A DNA stretch of 64,000 nucleotides from Azoarcus sp. Aa7 (GTDB lineage Bacteria > Pseudomonadota > Gammaproteobacteria > Burkholderiales > Rhodocyclaceae): contig NZ_QVLR01000009.1 of NCBI RefSeq assembly GCF_014822185.1, positions 124,001-188,000 of the forward strand, given 5' to 3'. This document shows positions 15,372 to 24,510 of this stretch, one piece after another. The stretch's first letter is position 1. Each line of letters opens with the position of its first letter. A model generated the notes under the pieces. That model did not search any database, was not told the origin of the DNA, and saw only the letters and a program-made list of their open reading frames with translations. The position numbers and the translations under genes are program-made.

Positions 15372-15827
15372 ATGCGCATCACCCGCCGCCTGGAATTCGA
15401 CGCAGGCCACCGGATTCCGGACCACGCCAGCCAGTGCCGCCACCTGCACGGCCACCGTTACGCGATCGAGATCACCCTGTCCGGGGGAATCATCGAAGCC
15501 GCCGGCCAGCCGGTCAATGGCATGGTGATGGACTTCGGCGAGGTGAAGACGATCGCCAAGGCGCATGTCGTCGACGTCTGGGACCACGCCTTCCTGGTGT
15601 TCCGCGGCGATGCGCAGGTCATGCAGTTCCTCGCCTCGATGCCGGGCCACAAGACCGTTGTGCTCGACTGCGTGCCGACTGCCGAGAATCTCGCACGCGA
15701 GGCCTTCCGCATCCTCGACCCGCGCTACCACGACAGCTACGGCAACCATCTGCGCCTCGAGCGCGTGCGCCTGTACGAGACGCCCAACTGCTGGGCCGAC
15801 GCCGTGCGCTGCGACGCCGGCCTCTGA
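15372..15827 (+). CDS. queD: 6-carboxy-5,6,7,8-tetrahydropterin synthase family protein (QueD)
   Basis: QueD converts 7,8-dihydroneopterin triphosphate to 6-carboxytetrahydropterin on the way to queuosine and other 7-deazapurines. The 151-residue product has the zinc ligands His 13, His 26 and His 28 (HLHGH), the catalytic Cys 22 (SQCRHLHGHRY), and the MVMDFGEVK and WDHAFL segments of the PTPS/QueD fold. The start at 15372 gives the family's MRITRRLEFDAGH N-terminus. Other queuosine genes are not in the window. Confidence 0.9.
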   Translation: MRITRRLEFDAGHRIPDHASQCRHLHGHRYAIEITLSGGIIEAAGQPVNGMVMDFGEVKTIAKAHVVDVWDHAFLVFRGDAQVMQFLASMPGHKTVVLDCVPTAENLAREAFRILDPRYHDSYGNHLRLERVRLYETPNCWADAVRCDAGL

Positions 15828-15840
15828 CGCAGCGGCAGGA

Positions 15841-17136
15841 TCAGTCCTCTGCCGCGGCGGCGGCGACCGCCTGCGCCAGCGCGGCCTCGCCGTGCACGAC
15901 GCGCACCTCGCGCTGCGGGTAGGGGATCTCGATGCCCTCGGCACGGAAGCGCTTCCACACTTCGAGATTGATGTGGGAGATCACGCCCAGCGTGCCTTCC
16001 TGCGGGTCGGCGATCCATACCGCGAGGCGCAGGTCGACGCCGCTCTCGCCGAAGGCGACGACGAAGGCCTTGGGCTCCGGCTCCGCGATCACGCGCTCAT
16101 GCGTCTTCGCCGCCTCGACAAGGATCTGCATCGCGCGCTCCAGGTCCGTGGCATAGCTCACCTGGATGTTGATCGGCACGACGATGCGCGTGTCGCTGTA
16201 GGTTTCGTTCTGCACGACGGAGCCGATCAGGGTCTCGTTCGGCACCAGCGATTCGATGCCGCTCGCCGCGCGCAGCACCGTGTAGCGGGTGTTGATCTGG
16301 GTGACGACGCCGCGCTCGGTACCGACGGAGATCAGGTTGCCGATGCGCAGGGAACGGTCGAGCAGGATGATGAAACCGGAGACGTAGTTCGCTGCGATCT
16401 TCTGCAGGCCGAAGCCCAGGCCCACACCCAGCGCGCCGCCGAAGACCGACAGCGTGGTGAGATCGATGCCGACCATGGGCAACGCGATCAGCACGGCGAC
16501 GACGATCAGGAGCGCCTTCGCGACCCGCATCAGCACGAGACGCATGCTGTCGTCGAGGCCCGCGGCGGCGCTCAGGCGGCGTTCCAGTGCTCCCGCCGCC
16601 CACAGCGCGATGAGCAGGGTGAACATCACCATGCCGGCGCCCTGCAGCAGGGTCCATAGCGAGAGCTTCTGGCTGCCGATCTTGAAGGACACGCTCTCGA
16701 GCGCGTCGATCACCTCCGGCAGCCAGCCGAGGATATGCAACGCGACCACGGCCCACGCGAGCGACGCGAAGATGCGTTCGAAGTTGCCCAGCCAGCTCGA
16801 ACGGCCGATGCCCTGCCGCACCGTGAAGACGACGAAGCGGATCGCGGCAAACGAGGTCAGCAGGGGCACCGCCAGATTGAGCAGGTGCACGCTCTGGTAC
16901 TTGCCCAGCACGGCGCGCGCGGCGAACACGAAGATCAGCGCCGACAGCGGGAACAGCACGCGGCGCAGGCCGCTGCGGCCGAAGCGCCGGGCGGCGGTTT
17001 CGGCGTCGCCGCTGCGTGCGACGCGCGCGAGCATCGCACGTTCGATCAGCCACGCGAGCAGGAGACAGCCGACCAGGGCGCCGAGCTGCCACAGGATGGA
17101 GGGGCTCTGCAGGTCGCTCCAGGTATCCATGAGCAT
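15841..17136 (-). CDS. MscS-family mechanosensitive channel
   Basis: An inner-membrane protein of ~431 residues with about six membrane segments. The pore-lining MscS signature LTTLSVFGGALGVGLGFGLQKIAANYVSGFIILLDR is followed by the beta domain (GNLISVGTERGVVTQINTRYTVLR) and a C-terminal alpha/beta domain. It should open under membrane tension during hypo-osmotic shock. Start choice is uncertain: ATG 17136 is listed; a GTG at 17178 would overlap the upstream nuclease gene by 19 bp. It is last in a leftward run from purN. Confidence 0.9.
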   Translation of the reverse strand: MLMDTWSDLQSPSILWQLGALVGCLLLAWLIERAMLARVARSGDAETAARRFGRSGLRRVLFPLSALIFVFAARAVLGKYQSVHLLNLAVPLLTSFAAIRFVVFTVRQGIGRSSWLGNFERIFASLAWAVVALHILGWLPEVIDALESVSFKIGSQKLSLWTLLQGAGMVMFTLLIALWAAGALERRLSAAAGLDDSMRLVLMRVAKALLIVVAVLIALPMVGIDLTTLSVFGGALGVGLGFGLQKIAANYVSGFIILLDRSLRIGNLISVGTERGVVTQINTRYTVLRAASGIESLVPNETLIGSVVQNETYSDTRIVVPINIQVSYATDLERAMQILVEAAKTHERVIAEPEPKAFVVAFGESGVDLRLAVWIADPQEGTLGVISHINLEVWKRFRAEGIEIPYPQREVRVVHGEAALAQAVAAAAAED

Positions 17137-17159
17137 AGCGGCGAAACGAATCTCTTCTT

Positions 17160-17750
17160 TCACGTTCCGGGTTTCCACGGCAGACGGGTGATGCGGGTGG
17201 CGTCCGCGCGATGACGGCGCCAGTTGTCGAGGTAGATCTGCGTCAGCGTGCAGTTGTCGCGCAGCACGAGGAGGTTTTCGGCGTTGCGCTTGACGGCCGA
17301 CTTCGTGAAGTTGAACGAGCCGGTGACCAGCGCGCAGGCGGGGCCGTCGGCGTCGGCAATCATGACCTTGTTGTGGGCAGCGGCAAAGCGCGTCTCGAGC
17401 GATACCGGGATGCCGGCCGCGAGCAGTTCGGGCAGCACGTTGCCCTTGCCGCGCTTGTTCATCTTCGCGTCGGCGAGCACTTCGACGCGCACGCCGCGCT
17501 GGTGCGCGTCGATCAGCGCGCGCGCGATCGGCTTGCTCGTGAAGGCGTAGGCCTGCACATGCAGCGTCTTGCGCGCGTCGTCGATGACGTCGATCAGCAG
17601 CGCCTCGGGGCGATCGGCCGGGGAAAACGCAACCTCGACCGAGCCGCGCGCGGGCAGCCGCTGGCTCGCCGCGGCGACTTGCGCCGCCATGGCGATGAAC
17701 GCGAGGGCGACGCCTGCGAGCAGTCGCCCCGATACATCACGCCCCTGCAT
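17160..17750 (-). CDS. Secreted phospholipase-D-family nuclease
   Basis: A ~196-residue periplasmic protein. A signal-peptide-like segment (LLAGVALAFIAMAAQVAAA) is followed by one PLD domain with the HKD motif HNKVMIADADGPACALVTGS and the following NFTKSAVKRNAENLLV. This is the arrangement of the Nuc/EndA single-domain nucleases, which work as dimers. The start at 17750 (MQGRDVSG) overlaps the rsmB 3' end by 14 bp; earlier starts would lack a clean signal peptide. Nuclease activity is inferred from the family. Confidence 0.85.
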   Translation of the reverse strand: MQGRDVSGRLLAGVALAFIAMAAQVAAASQRLPARGSVEVAFSPADRPEALLIDVIDDARKTLHVQAYAFTSKPIARALIDAHQRGVRVEVLADAKMNKRGKGNVLPELLAAGIPVSLETRFAAAHNKVMIADADGPACALVTGSFNFTKSAVKRNAENLLVLRDNCTLTQIYLDNWRRHRADATRITRLPWKPGT

Positions 17751-19020
17751 CCACACGCTCCAGCACGGCCGCGAAGAAGCCGTCGGTGTCATGCACGCGC
17801 GGCGTCAGGCGCAGGCGCTCGCCGGTGGCGAGCACGATGCCCTGCTTGCCGAGCACGTCGGTGGCGCTGACCTGGCGGAATTCGGGATGCGCAGCGAGGA
17901 AGGCGTCGACGATGCCGTCGTTCTCCTCGGCGAGCAGGCTGCAGGTCGCATACACGAGGCGGCCGCCCGGTTTCACGAGGCGTGCGGCCGACTCGAGGAT
18001 CGCGCCCTGCTTGGCGACCATCTCGGCGACCGACTCGGGGGTCTGGCGCCACTTCAGGTCGGGGTTGCGGCGCAAGGTGCCCAGCCCGCTGCACGGCGCA
18101 TCGACCAGCACACGGTCGGCCTTGCCGGCGAGGCGCTTCACCTTGGCGTCGCGTTCGTGGGCGATCAGCACCGGATGCACGTTCGACAGGCCGGCGCGGG
18201 CGCAGCGCGGCTTGAGCTTGGCGAGGCGCTTCTCGGACACGTCGAAGGCGTACAGGCGGCCGGTCGAGCGCATCAGCGCGCCGAGCTGCAGCGTCTTGCC
18301 GCCGGCGCCGGCGCAGAAATCGACGACCAGTTCGCCGCGCTTGGGCTGCACGAGGAAGCCGAGCAATTGGCTACCCTCGTCCTGCACCTCGAAGGAGCCG
18401 TCGAGAAACAGCGGATGCTTCTGCAGCGCGGGCTTGCCGGCGAGGCGGATGCCCTGCGGCGAGTACGGGCAGGGGGCGGCCGCGATGCCGTTCACCTTGA
18501 ATGCCTCGAGTACCTTGTCGCGCTCCGTTTTCAGTACGTTCACGCGCAGGTCGAGCGGTGCGGCGCGGTTGAGGCTGTGCGCGAGCTCGAGCAGCGTGGC
18601 TTCGTCATGCGTCGCGAGCAGGCGCTCGGCGAGCCAGTCCGGCATGTCGGCGCGTTCGCCGAGCGAGCCCTCGTCGAGTTCCTTGGCCTTGATCCCCGAG
18701 ATCCAGTCGCGCTCGGTGGCCGACGCGAGGCCTTCGAAGTTGCGCATCGGCCAGCCCTCGCCGCGCGCGAGCCACGCCAGCAAGAGGGTGCGCGGACGCG
18801 CGTCGTCGCCGACGAGGCGGCGCAGCCAGCGCAGGCGCCGCACGATGCCGTAGACCGCCTCGGCGATGAAGCCGCGGTCGCGATGGCCGATCTCGCGGTT
18901 CTCGCGGAAGTGCCGCGACAGGACGACGTCGGCCGGATGTTCGAAGGTGAGCACCGCCCCGAGGACCTGGGCGGCGTGGATCAGCAGGCCGCGCGAGGCG
19001 GCCTCTTCATGTCTTGCCAT
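17737..19020 (-). CDS. rsmB: 16S rRNA m5C967-type methyltransferase (RsmB)
   Basis: A SAM-dependent RNA cytosine-5 methyltransferase of 427 residues, close to E. coli RsmB in length. It has an N-terminal NusB-like helical RNA-binding domain (~1-140) and a C-terminal Rossmann domain with VDFCAGAGGKTLQLG (SAM-binding), DAPCSGLGTLRRNPDLKW and the nucleophile motif YATCSLL. It follows the DUF3108 gene by 9 bp in the betaproteobacterial purN-DUF3108-rsmB order. Target C967 is inferred from the family. Confidence 0.9.
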   Translation of the reverse strand: MARHEEAASRGLLIHAAQVLGAVLTFEHPADVVLSRHFRENREIGHRDRGFIAEAVYGIVRRLRWLRRLVGDDARPRTLLLAWLARGEGWPMRNFEGLASATERDWISGIKAKELDEGSLGERADMPDWLAERLLATHDEATLLELAHSLNRAAPLDLRVNVLKTERDKVLEAFKVNGIAAAPCPYSPQGIRLAGKPALQKHPLFLDGSFEVQDEGSQLLGFLVQPKRGELVVDFCAGAGGKTLQLGALMRSTGRLYAFDVSEKRLAKLKPRCARAGLSNVHPVLIAHERDAKVKRLAGKADRVLVDAPCSGLGTLRRNPDLKWRQTPESVAEMVAKQGAILESAARLVKPGGRLVYATCSLLAEENDGIVDAFLAAHPEFRQVSATDVLGKQGIVLATGERLRLTPRVHDTDGFFAAVLERVDAGA

Positions 19021-19029
19021 AGTTGTTCT

Positions 19030-20265
19030 TCAGTTTCCGATGGATGGATGGGCGAAGGCATTGTCCTCCGCCCGCAATTCGATCATGTCTTCTTCCGCCC
19101 CCTCGCCGCCGGTCCCCGCCACGGGGGGTTCGTCGCCGGCCGATCCGGGCGGCGACAGGCGCAACTCGACCGCCTGCTGGTCGAGCACCTCGCCCTTGTC
19201 GTCGATGACGCGGATGCGCACCGGCAGCATGCCGTAGTTGCGCGCGAGCCAGATGTCTATCGTCAGGCTGCCGTTGCGCGCCTCGGCACGCACGCGCACG
19301 GTATCCAGCAGCCCGATCGGCAGCGGCAGCTTCTCGGGCCCGACGACCTCGACGCTCGACGGCGTGGCCTCGCGTCCAGTGATAACGTTCAGCTCGGTCG
19401 ATCCGCTGACCGCGCCGACGATGCCGATCTGGTGCCACAGGCTCAGGAGGTCCTGGTCGCCTGGGCGCAGGTCCGCGACACGCTCCTTGGCGCCGCGCTT
19501 CATCGTCACCTTGCGCGCGCCCCAGTCGAACTCGGCGCTGGCGGGCGTCTTGCGCGATTGCTCGACGCTGAAGCGCTCCGGCTTCAGGCCTTCGCGTCCG
19601 ACGCTGCCCGCGCTGCTCTGGGCGTAGTGGAAGGACCGGAACAAGTCGACGACGCCGGTCGTGCGCACGGCGACCGACATGCGATAGCGTTTGCCGTCGT
19701 GCGACCACTCGTGCTGCGCCTCGCCGACGGCGAAACCGCCCTCGCCCAGATGCACGCGGAAGCGGATGCTGCCGCGCTCGGGCCAGCCGGCGATGTTGAA
19801 GCCCTTGAGATCGGCAGCCGCGACGAGTTCCGGCGTGGCATCGGCGGCAGGCGCCGCATCGACGGGCGGCGGCACCTCCGCCGCAGCCTGCGCCTCGACC
19901 GCGGCAGGCGTCGCAATGGCGATCTCCCCGACCTCTCCGGCCGGCGCCGTCAGCGGCACCACAGGTGGCGCTTCGGCCGCCGGCGCGGGCCTGGGCTTCG
20001 GCTTGGGTCGCGGCTTGGGCTTTTCCGGCACGACGGGCGGCGGCGGGGGCGTCACGACCGGCGCGAGGTCGACGACCGGCTTGGGCTCGGGGATCACGAG
20101 CGTCGCGTGCAGGACCGGCGGTTCGATGCCGACGTGCGCGGGCCCGCCCGGCAGACTCAGCACGAGCGCGTGTGCGAGCACCGAAGCGCCCGTCGCGAGG
20201 ATCAGGATTGTCGGCTGCCGCACGCTCCGGCCCCGGGGCTGCGATCCAGCGCGGGGATCGTCCAC
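19030..20265 (-). CDS. DUF3108 protein with TonB-like Pro/Lys-rich linker
   Basis: A 411-residue envelope protein. An N-terminal membrane anchor (TILILATGASVLAHALVLSL) precedes a long Pro/Lys/Arg-rich segment (PEKPKPRPKPKPRP, residues ~75-115), then an Ala-rich stretch and a C-terminal DUF3108 beta-rich domain (~190-400). The layout resembles TonB, with an inner-membrane anchor and a periplasm-spanning linker, but the terminal domain differs. The start is GTG 20265, overlapping purN by 64 bp; a later GTG at 20223 is possible. Function unknown. It is conserved between purN and rsmB in betaproteobacteria. Confidence 0.8.
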   Translation of the reverse strand: MDDPRAGSQPRGRSVRQPTILILATGASVLAHALVLSLPGGPAHVGIEPPVLHATLVIPEPKPVVDLAPVVTPPPPPVVPEKPKPRPKPKPRPAPAAEAPPVVPLTAPAGEVGEIAIATPAAVEAQAAAEVPPPVDAAPAADATPELVAAADLKGFNIAGWPERGSIRFRVHLGEGGFAVGEAQHEWSHDGKRYRMSVAVRTTGVVDLFRSFHYAQSSAGSVGREGLKPERFSVEQSRKTPASAEFDWGARKVTMKRGAKERVADLRPGDQDLLSLWHQIGIVGAVSGSTELNVITGREATPSSVEVVGPEKLPLPIGLLDTVRVRAEARNGSLTIDIWLARNYGMLPVRIRVIDDKGEVLDQQAVELRLSPPGSAGDEPPVAGTGGEGAEEDMIELRAEDNAFAHPSIGN

Positions 20266-20882
20266 CCGGCCTCATCGACGGCTTCGTCACGCACGCGCAC
20301 CTGGCCCTGCGCGGTGATCGTCAGCCGGTCCTCGACGAACCAGCGCACCGCCTGCGGGTAGATGCGATGCTCCTGCCGCAGCACGCGCGCCGACAGGCTG
20401 CCCTCGTCGTCATCGGGCAGCACCGGCACGACAGCCTGGATCACGACCGGTCCGCAATCGAGCTCCGGGGTCACGAAATGTACCGTCGCCCCATGCGCCC
20501 GCACGCCCGCCTCGATCGCCCGCTGGTGCGTATGCAGGCCGGGGAAGGACGGCAGCAGCGAGGGATGGATATTCATCAGGCGCCCCTCGTAGCGGCGCAC
20601 GAAGGCGTCGGTGAGCACGCGCATGAAGCCGGCGAGCACGACGAGGTCGGCGCCGTGCGCGTCGATGCTCTCGGCGAGCGCGGCATCGAAGGCGTCACGC
20701 GACGCGAAGGCCTTGTGGTCGACGACGGCGGTCGCGATGCCGTGCGCCGCGGCGAATTCGAGCCCCTTGGCGTCGGCACGGTTGCTGATCACCGCGGCGA
20801 TGCGCGCGCCCGCAATGCCCGCGTTCACGATGGCTTCCATGTTGCTGCCGCGGCCGGAAATGAGGATGACGATGGACTTCAT
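20202..20882 (-). CDS. purN: Phosphoribosylglycinamide formyltransferase (PurN)
   Basis: PurN transfers a formyl group from 10-formyl-THF to GAR in purine synthesis. The 226-residue protein has ISGRGSNMEAI (phosphate binding), MNIHPSLLPSFPGLHTH with catalytic Asn and His, and VTPELDCGPVVIQ with the catalytic Asp. The ATG at 20882 gives the conserved MKSIVILISGRG start; the very long in-frame opening upstream is antisense to mutL. The C-terminal ~15 residues (PGAGACGSRQS) overlap the DUF3108 start region. Confidence 0.95.
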   Translation of the reverse strand: MKSIVILISGRGSNMEAIVNAGIAGARIAAVISNRADAKGLEFAAAHGIATAVVDHKAFASRDAFDAALAESIDAHGADLVVLAGFMRVLTDAFVRRYEGRLMNIHPSLLPSFPGLHTHQRAIEAGVRAHGATVHFVTPELDCGPVVIQAVVPVLPDDDEGSLSARVLRQEHRIYPQAVRWFVEDRLTITAQGQVRVRDEAVDEAGWTIPALDRSPGAGACGSRQS

Positions 20883-21077
20883 GAAGGTGTTCTTGGTATT
20901 CGGTTCGGACGCGCACGCGCGCGTCGGGGGAATCGGACAGGGACCGGCGCGCGATGTTCCGCAGGCAATCCGGCACCCGCGCACGGAGGATGGATTTTCG
21001 CCAATGATACCGGAAGGGGGCCCCGGCCCCGAAACGCGGCCGGCACGGCGGGGCGACCGGGGCCGGGGCGGACTCCG

Positions 21078-21083
21078 TATAAT
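21078..21083 (+). promoter_or_regulatory. -10 element of mutL
   Basis: TATAAT at 21078-21083, 30 bp before the mutL ATG, in the 231-bp divergent gap with purN. No good -35 is seen. Confidence 0.4.
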
Positions 21084-21113
21084 TGCGCGTTGCGCCGCTT
21101 TTCCCCCGCCCCC

Positions 21114-23006
21114 ATGCCCTCGATCCACCTGCTGTCCGACCTCCTGATCAACCAGATCGCCGCCGGCGAGGTCGTCGAACGGCCGGCCTCGGTGCTCAAG
21201 GAGGTGCTGGAGAATGCGGTCGACGCGGGCTCCCGCGCGATCGACGTGCAGCTCGAACAGGGCGGCGTGCGGCGCATCCGCGTCGCCGACGACGGCTGCG
21301 GCATCGCGAAGGACGAGCTGGCGCTCGCGCTCGAACGCCACGCGACGAGCAAGATCGCGAACCTCGACGATCTCGAGCGCGTCGGCACGATGGGCTTTCG
21401 CGGCGAGGCTCTGGCGGCGATTGCGGCGGTCGCGCGCACCACGCTGACGAGCCGCGCCGAAGGCAGCGCGCACGCGTGGCGCATCGACGGCTCCGACCGC
21501 AGCGTGGCCCCGGCGGCGCTCGGTGCGGGCACGGTCGTCGATGTCGCCGACCTGTATTACAACACCCCGGCGCGGCGCAAGTTCCTGAAGTCGGAAGGAA
21601 CCGAATACGCGCACTGCGACGAGATGTTCCGCCGCGTCGCGCTGGCGCGCCCGGACATCGGCCTGCAGCTCGCGCACAACGGCCGTGTCGTGCATCGCCT
21701 GCCCGCCGCCGACCACGCACGGCGCGTCGCCGCGCTGATGGGCGACGATTTCCTCGCCCAGGCGCGCGCGCTCGACGCCGATGCGGGCCCGCTGCGCCTG
21801 TCCGGATTCGCCTCGCTGCCCGCGTATTCGCGCGCGAGCCGCGACGCACAGTATTTCTTCGTCAACGGCCGCTTCGTGCGCGACAAGCTGCTCACGCACG
21901 CGGTGCGCCAAGCCTACACGGACATCCTGCACGGCAACCGCCATCCGGCCTACGTGCTGTTCCTCGAACTCGACCCGGCGGGCGTCGACGTGAACGTCCA
22001 TCCGGCCAAGATCGAGGTGCGCTTCCGCGAAGCGCGCGCGATCCACCAGTTCGTGTTCCATGCGCTGACGCGCACGCTCGCGGAGTCGGGTGCGAGCCTT
22101 GCGGCACGCGACGAAGCGGAGGCGGTGACGACGACGACCGCCAGCGCGGCGTACGCGCCCGAAGCGCGCACGCAGGACGAACGCCCGCGCCCCTTCGGCG
22201 GCTACGGCAACGCGCCGCCCGTGCAGGGCCGTCTCGCGATGGAATCCGCGAGCCGCAGCTACTTCGATTTCGTCGGCACGGCGCGCGAACCCGCACCGAC
22301 CGCAATTCCGGCCCCGATGCCAATGGCCGCCGGGGCACAGGATTTTCGACCGACCGCCTTCGCCCCCGCCGCGGGCCGCCCCACGACGCCGGTCGCGACC
22401 GCGCTGCCGCAGCACGCCGACGATTCCGCCCCGCTCGGCTACGCCCTCGGCCAGCTCCACGGCATCTACATCCTCGCGCAGAACGCGAAGGGCCTGGTGC
22501 TCGTCGACATGCACGCGGCGCACGAGCGCATCCTGTACGAGAAGCTCAAGACCGTGCTCGACGGCACCCCGTCCGTGCAGCGCCTGCTGATCCCGGCGGT
22601 GTTCTCGGTGAGCGCGAAGGACATGGCGGCGGCCGAGGAATGTGCCGAAGTGCTCGCCGGCATGGGCTTCGAGATCGCGCCCGCCGGCCCGCAGGAACTC
22701 GCCGTGCGCGCGGTGCCGGTGCTGCTCGCGAATGCGCCCGTGGCGGAACTGCTGAGGAAGCTTCTCGAAGAGTTGCGCGAATACCCGGCCTCGGAAGTCG
22801 TCACCGCGCGCAGGAACGAGCTCCTCGCGACGATGGCCTGCCACGGCGCCGTGCGCGCGCACCGCAGCCTGACGATTCCCGAGATGAATGCGCTGCTGCG
22901 CGACATGGAGGCGACCGAGCGCGCCGACCAGTGCAACCACGGCCGCCCGACCTGGAACCAGCTCACGATGAGCGATCTCGACCGCTTCTTCATGCGCGGG
23001 CAGTAG
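21114..23006 (+). CDS. mutL: DNA mismatch repair protein MutL
   Basis: MutL couples MutS mismatch recognition to strand incision and excision. The 630-residue protein has the GHKL ATPase motifs ENAVDAG, ADDGCGI and GTMGFRGEAL at the N-terminus, a Pro/Ala-rich linker (~340-450), and a C-terminal dimerisation domain. The C-domain contains DMHAAHERILYE, matching the DxHA(x)2E(x)4E metal-binding endonuclease motif, and CNHGRPTW, so it looks like an endonuclease-type MutL, as in species that lack MutH. The start at 21114 (MPSIHLLSD) is the family start; an in-frame opening runs far upstream but is antisense to other genes. Confidence 0.95.
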   Translation: MPSIHLLSDLLINQIAAGEVVERPASVLKEVLENAVDAGSRAIDVQLEQGGVRRIRVADDGCGIAKDELALALERHATSKIANLDDLERVGTMGFRGEALAAIAAVARTTLTSRAEGSAHAWRIDGSDRSVAPAALGAGTVVDVADLYYNTPARRKFLKSEGTEYAHCDEMFRRVALARPDIGLQLAHNGRVVHRLPAADHARRVAALMGDDFLAQARALDADAGPLRLSGFASLPAYSRASRDAQYFFVNGRFVRDKLLTHAVRQAYTDILHGNRHPAYVLFLELDPAGVDVNVHPAKIEVRFREARAIHQFVFHALTRTLAESGASLAARDEAEAVTTTTASAAYAPEARTQDERPRPFGGYGNAPPVQGRLAMESASRSYFDFVGTAREPAPTAIPAPMPMAAGAQDFRPTAFAPAAGRPTTPVATALPQHADDSAPLGYALGQLHGIYILAQNAKGLVLVDMHAAHERILYEKLKTVLDGTPSVQRLLIPAVFSVSAKDMAAAEECAEVLAGMGFEIAPAGPQELAVRAVPVLLANAPVAELLRKLLEELREYPASEVVTARRNELLATMACHGAVRAHRSLTIPEMNALLRDMEATERADQCNHGRPTWNQLTMSDLDRFFMRGQ

Positions 23007-23414
23007 ACGCGCACGAGCGCCGCGGCCGCACTCGCGAACGGCGGCGGCGAGCGGTCGGACATGCGACTCGACGGCCGACTCGATCGTGCATCCGGCATTT
23101 GCCATCCTGCATCGCCCCCCGGCCGCAAGGCGCCCGTAGAGCCTGCCCATACCAGCATTTCGTTGCAATTTCGCCGGAGTTGGCAGCAGAAAACGATGGC
23201 ATGCAGATGGCCGTCGGCCTATAACGGTACAGGAGCGACCGGGCGGCGCTCGCACGTCGACCGTCCGGCTCATCCCGCCCGCATGATGTGGAAGGTGTGC
23301 CACCCGGGCATGCTTTCCATAGGACGGAGCGAGCGATTCGGGGTTTGATCCACGCGACGGCAGCAACGACACCGACAGCATCTCACGTGGGTCAGCCCCG
23401 AGGGAGAAATGACC
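23007..23414. other. 408-bp gap between mutL and the secreted Met/Arg-rich gene
   Basis: No open frame with coding character was found. A TATAAC at 23220-23225 could be a -10 element but lacks a clear -35. The ribosome-binding site GGAG (23403-23406) serves the next gene. Confidence 0.4.
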
Positions 23415-24371
23415 ATGCGCACTCTAGTGATGGTGTTGTGGCTGCTGTTGGCCGGGGTCACGTCGGCAACGGCCTCGCTACAGGTATTCATCGGGATCAA
23501 CCTGCCGGTGTATCCGCAGCTCGTGCGGGTGCCAGGCTATCCGGTGTATTACGCGCCGCGGGTGGCCGGCAATTTCTTCTTCTACGACGGCCTGTACTGG
23601 GTGTTCTACGACGACGACTGGTACGTGAGCTCCTGGTACAACGGGCCGTGGACGATCGTTGCACCGCTCGCCGTGCCGGTGTTCATCCTGCGGATTCCGG
23701 TCCGCTACTACCGCGACCCGCCGATCTATTTCCGCGCCTGGCGCCACGAGGCGCCACCGCGCTGGCGCGAGCACTGGGGCGACGAATGGGCCGAACACCG
23801 CAGGGGCTGGGACCGCTGGGACCGCCGTGCGGCACCGCCGCCGGCACCGTTGCCGACCTACCAGCGGCAGTACTCGGGCGACCGCTATCCGCGCGAAATC
23901 CGCGCCCAGCGCGAACTGAGCGGCCAGCATTACCGCTACCGGCCGCGCGACGCAACGGCCCGGGAGTTCCTGCCCCCGCCGGCGTCCACGAGAAGACAGG
24001 GCCCGGATCGCGACGAACGCGAAGCCACACGCCGCGAGCGCGACCCGCGCATCCTGGAGCAGGATCGGCGGCGTACCGCGCCCGACGCGGAATCGCGGCC
24101 GGGCGGCCCGAGTCCTCGGCGCGGCGAGCCGGTGCAGATGGAACCCCGGCGGATGGAACGCCGGCAGGTGGATCCGCGCCAGATGGAATCCGGTCGCGAA
24201 CACCAGATGCGGGAACAGCAGATGCGTGAGCGGCAGATGCCAGGCCCGCGCATGGACGAGCGCGCACCGCAGGACCGGGGAGGCGGCGCGCAGCCCCGCG
24301 GGCGCAAACCCCTGCAGGAAGAAGACGAACGCGGCAAGCGCGGCAGGAACGAGCAGCAGATGGAGCGATAG
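23415..24371 (+). CDS. Secreted aromatic- and Arg/Met-rich protein of unknown function
   Basis: A 318-residue exported protein: a signal peptide (MRTLVMVLWLLLAGVTSATA), a Tyr/Trp-rich ~110-residue domain (VYYAPRVAGNFFFYDGLYW; FYDDDWYVSSWYNGPW; IPVRYYRDP), then a long hydrophilic Arg/Glu/Pro tail. The end of the tail repeats short Met-Glu-Arg units (MEPRRMERRQVDPRQME, HQMREQQMRERQM). GGAG 8 bp before 23415 favours this start over ATG 23409. The first domain occurs in many proteobacterial envelope proteins without a known function. The tail resembles metal-binding or adhesive low-complexity regions, but no role is shown. Confidence 0.75.
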   Translation: MRTLVMVLWLLLAGVTSATASLQVFIGINLPVYPQLVRVPGYPVYYAPRVAGNFFFYDGLYWVFYDDDWYVSSWYNGPWTIVAPLAVPVFILRIPVRYYRDPPIYFRAWRHEAPPRWREHWGDEWAEHRRGWDRWDRRAAPPPAPLPTYQRQYSGDRYPREIRAQRELSGQHYRYRPRDATAREFLPPPASTRRQGPDRDEREATRRERDPRILEQDRRRTAPDAESRPGGPSPRRGEPVQMEPRRMERRQVDPRQMESGREHQMREQQMRERQMPGPRMDERAPQDRGGGAQPRGRKPLQEEDERGKRGRNEQQMER

Positions 24372-24510
24372 CGCGCCGCACCCGCAAAGCCTCATCTTAG
24401 CGACCACAGCCGTCGCGCGGAATCGCATCACCGCCGTGCCAGATCGCCGCCCAGCAGGTATCCTTGCACGCCTCCCGGCCCACGCCGGACCGCAACACAG
24501 TGCAGACACC

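Noticed and set aside
17569-20361. 930-residue open frame antisense to rsmB and DUF3108
   Set aside because: The opposite strand encodes proteins with clear motifs; this frame has none and is low complexity.
20883-23381. Long N-terminal extension of purN
   Set aside because: It is antisense to mutL; the family start MKSIVILISGRGSN at 20882 is clear.
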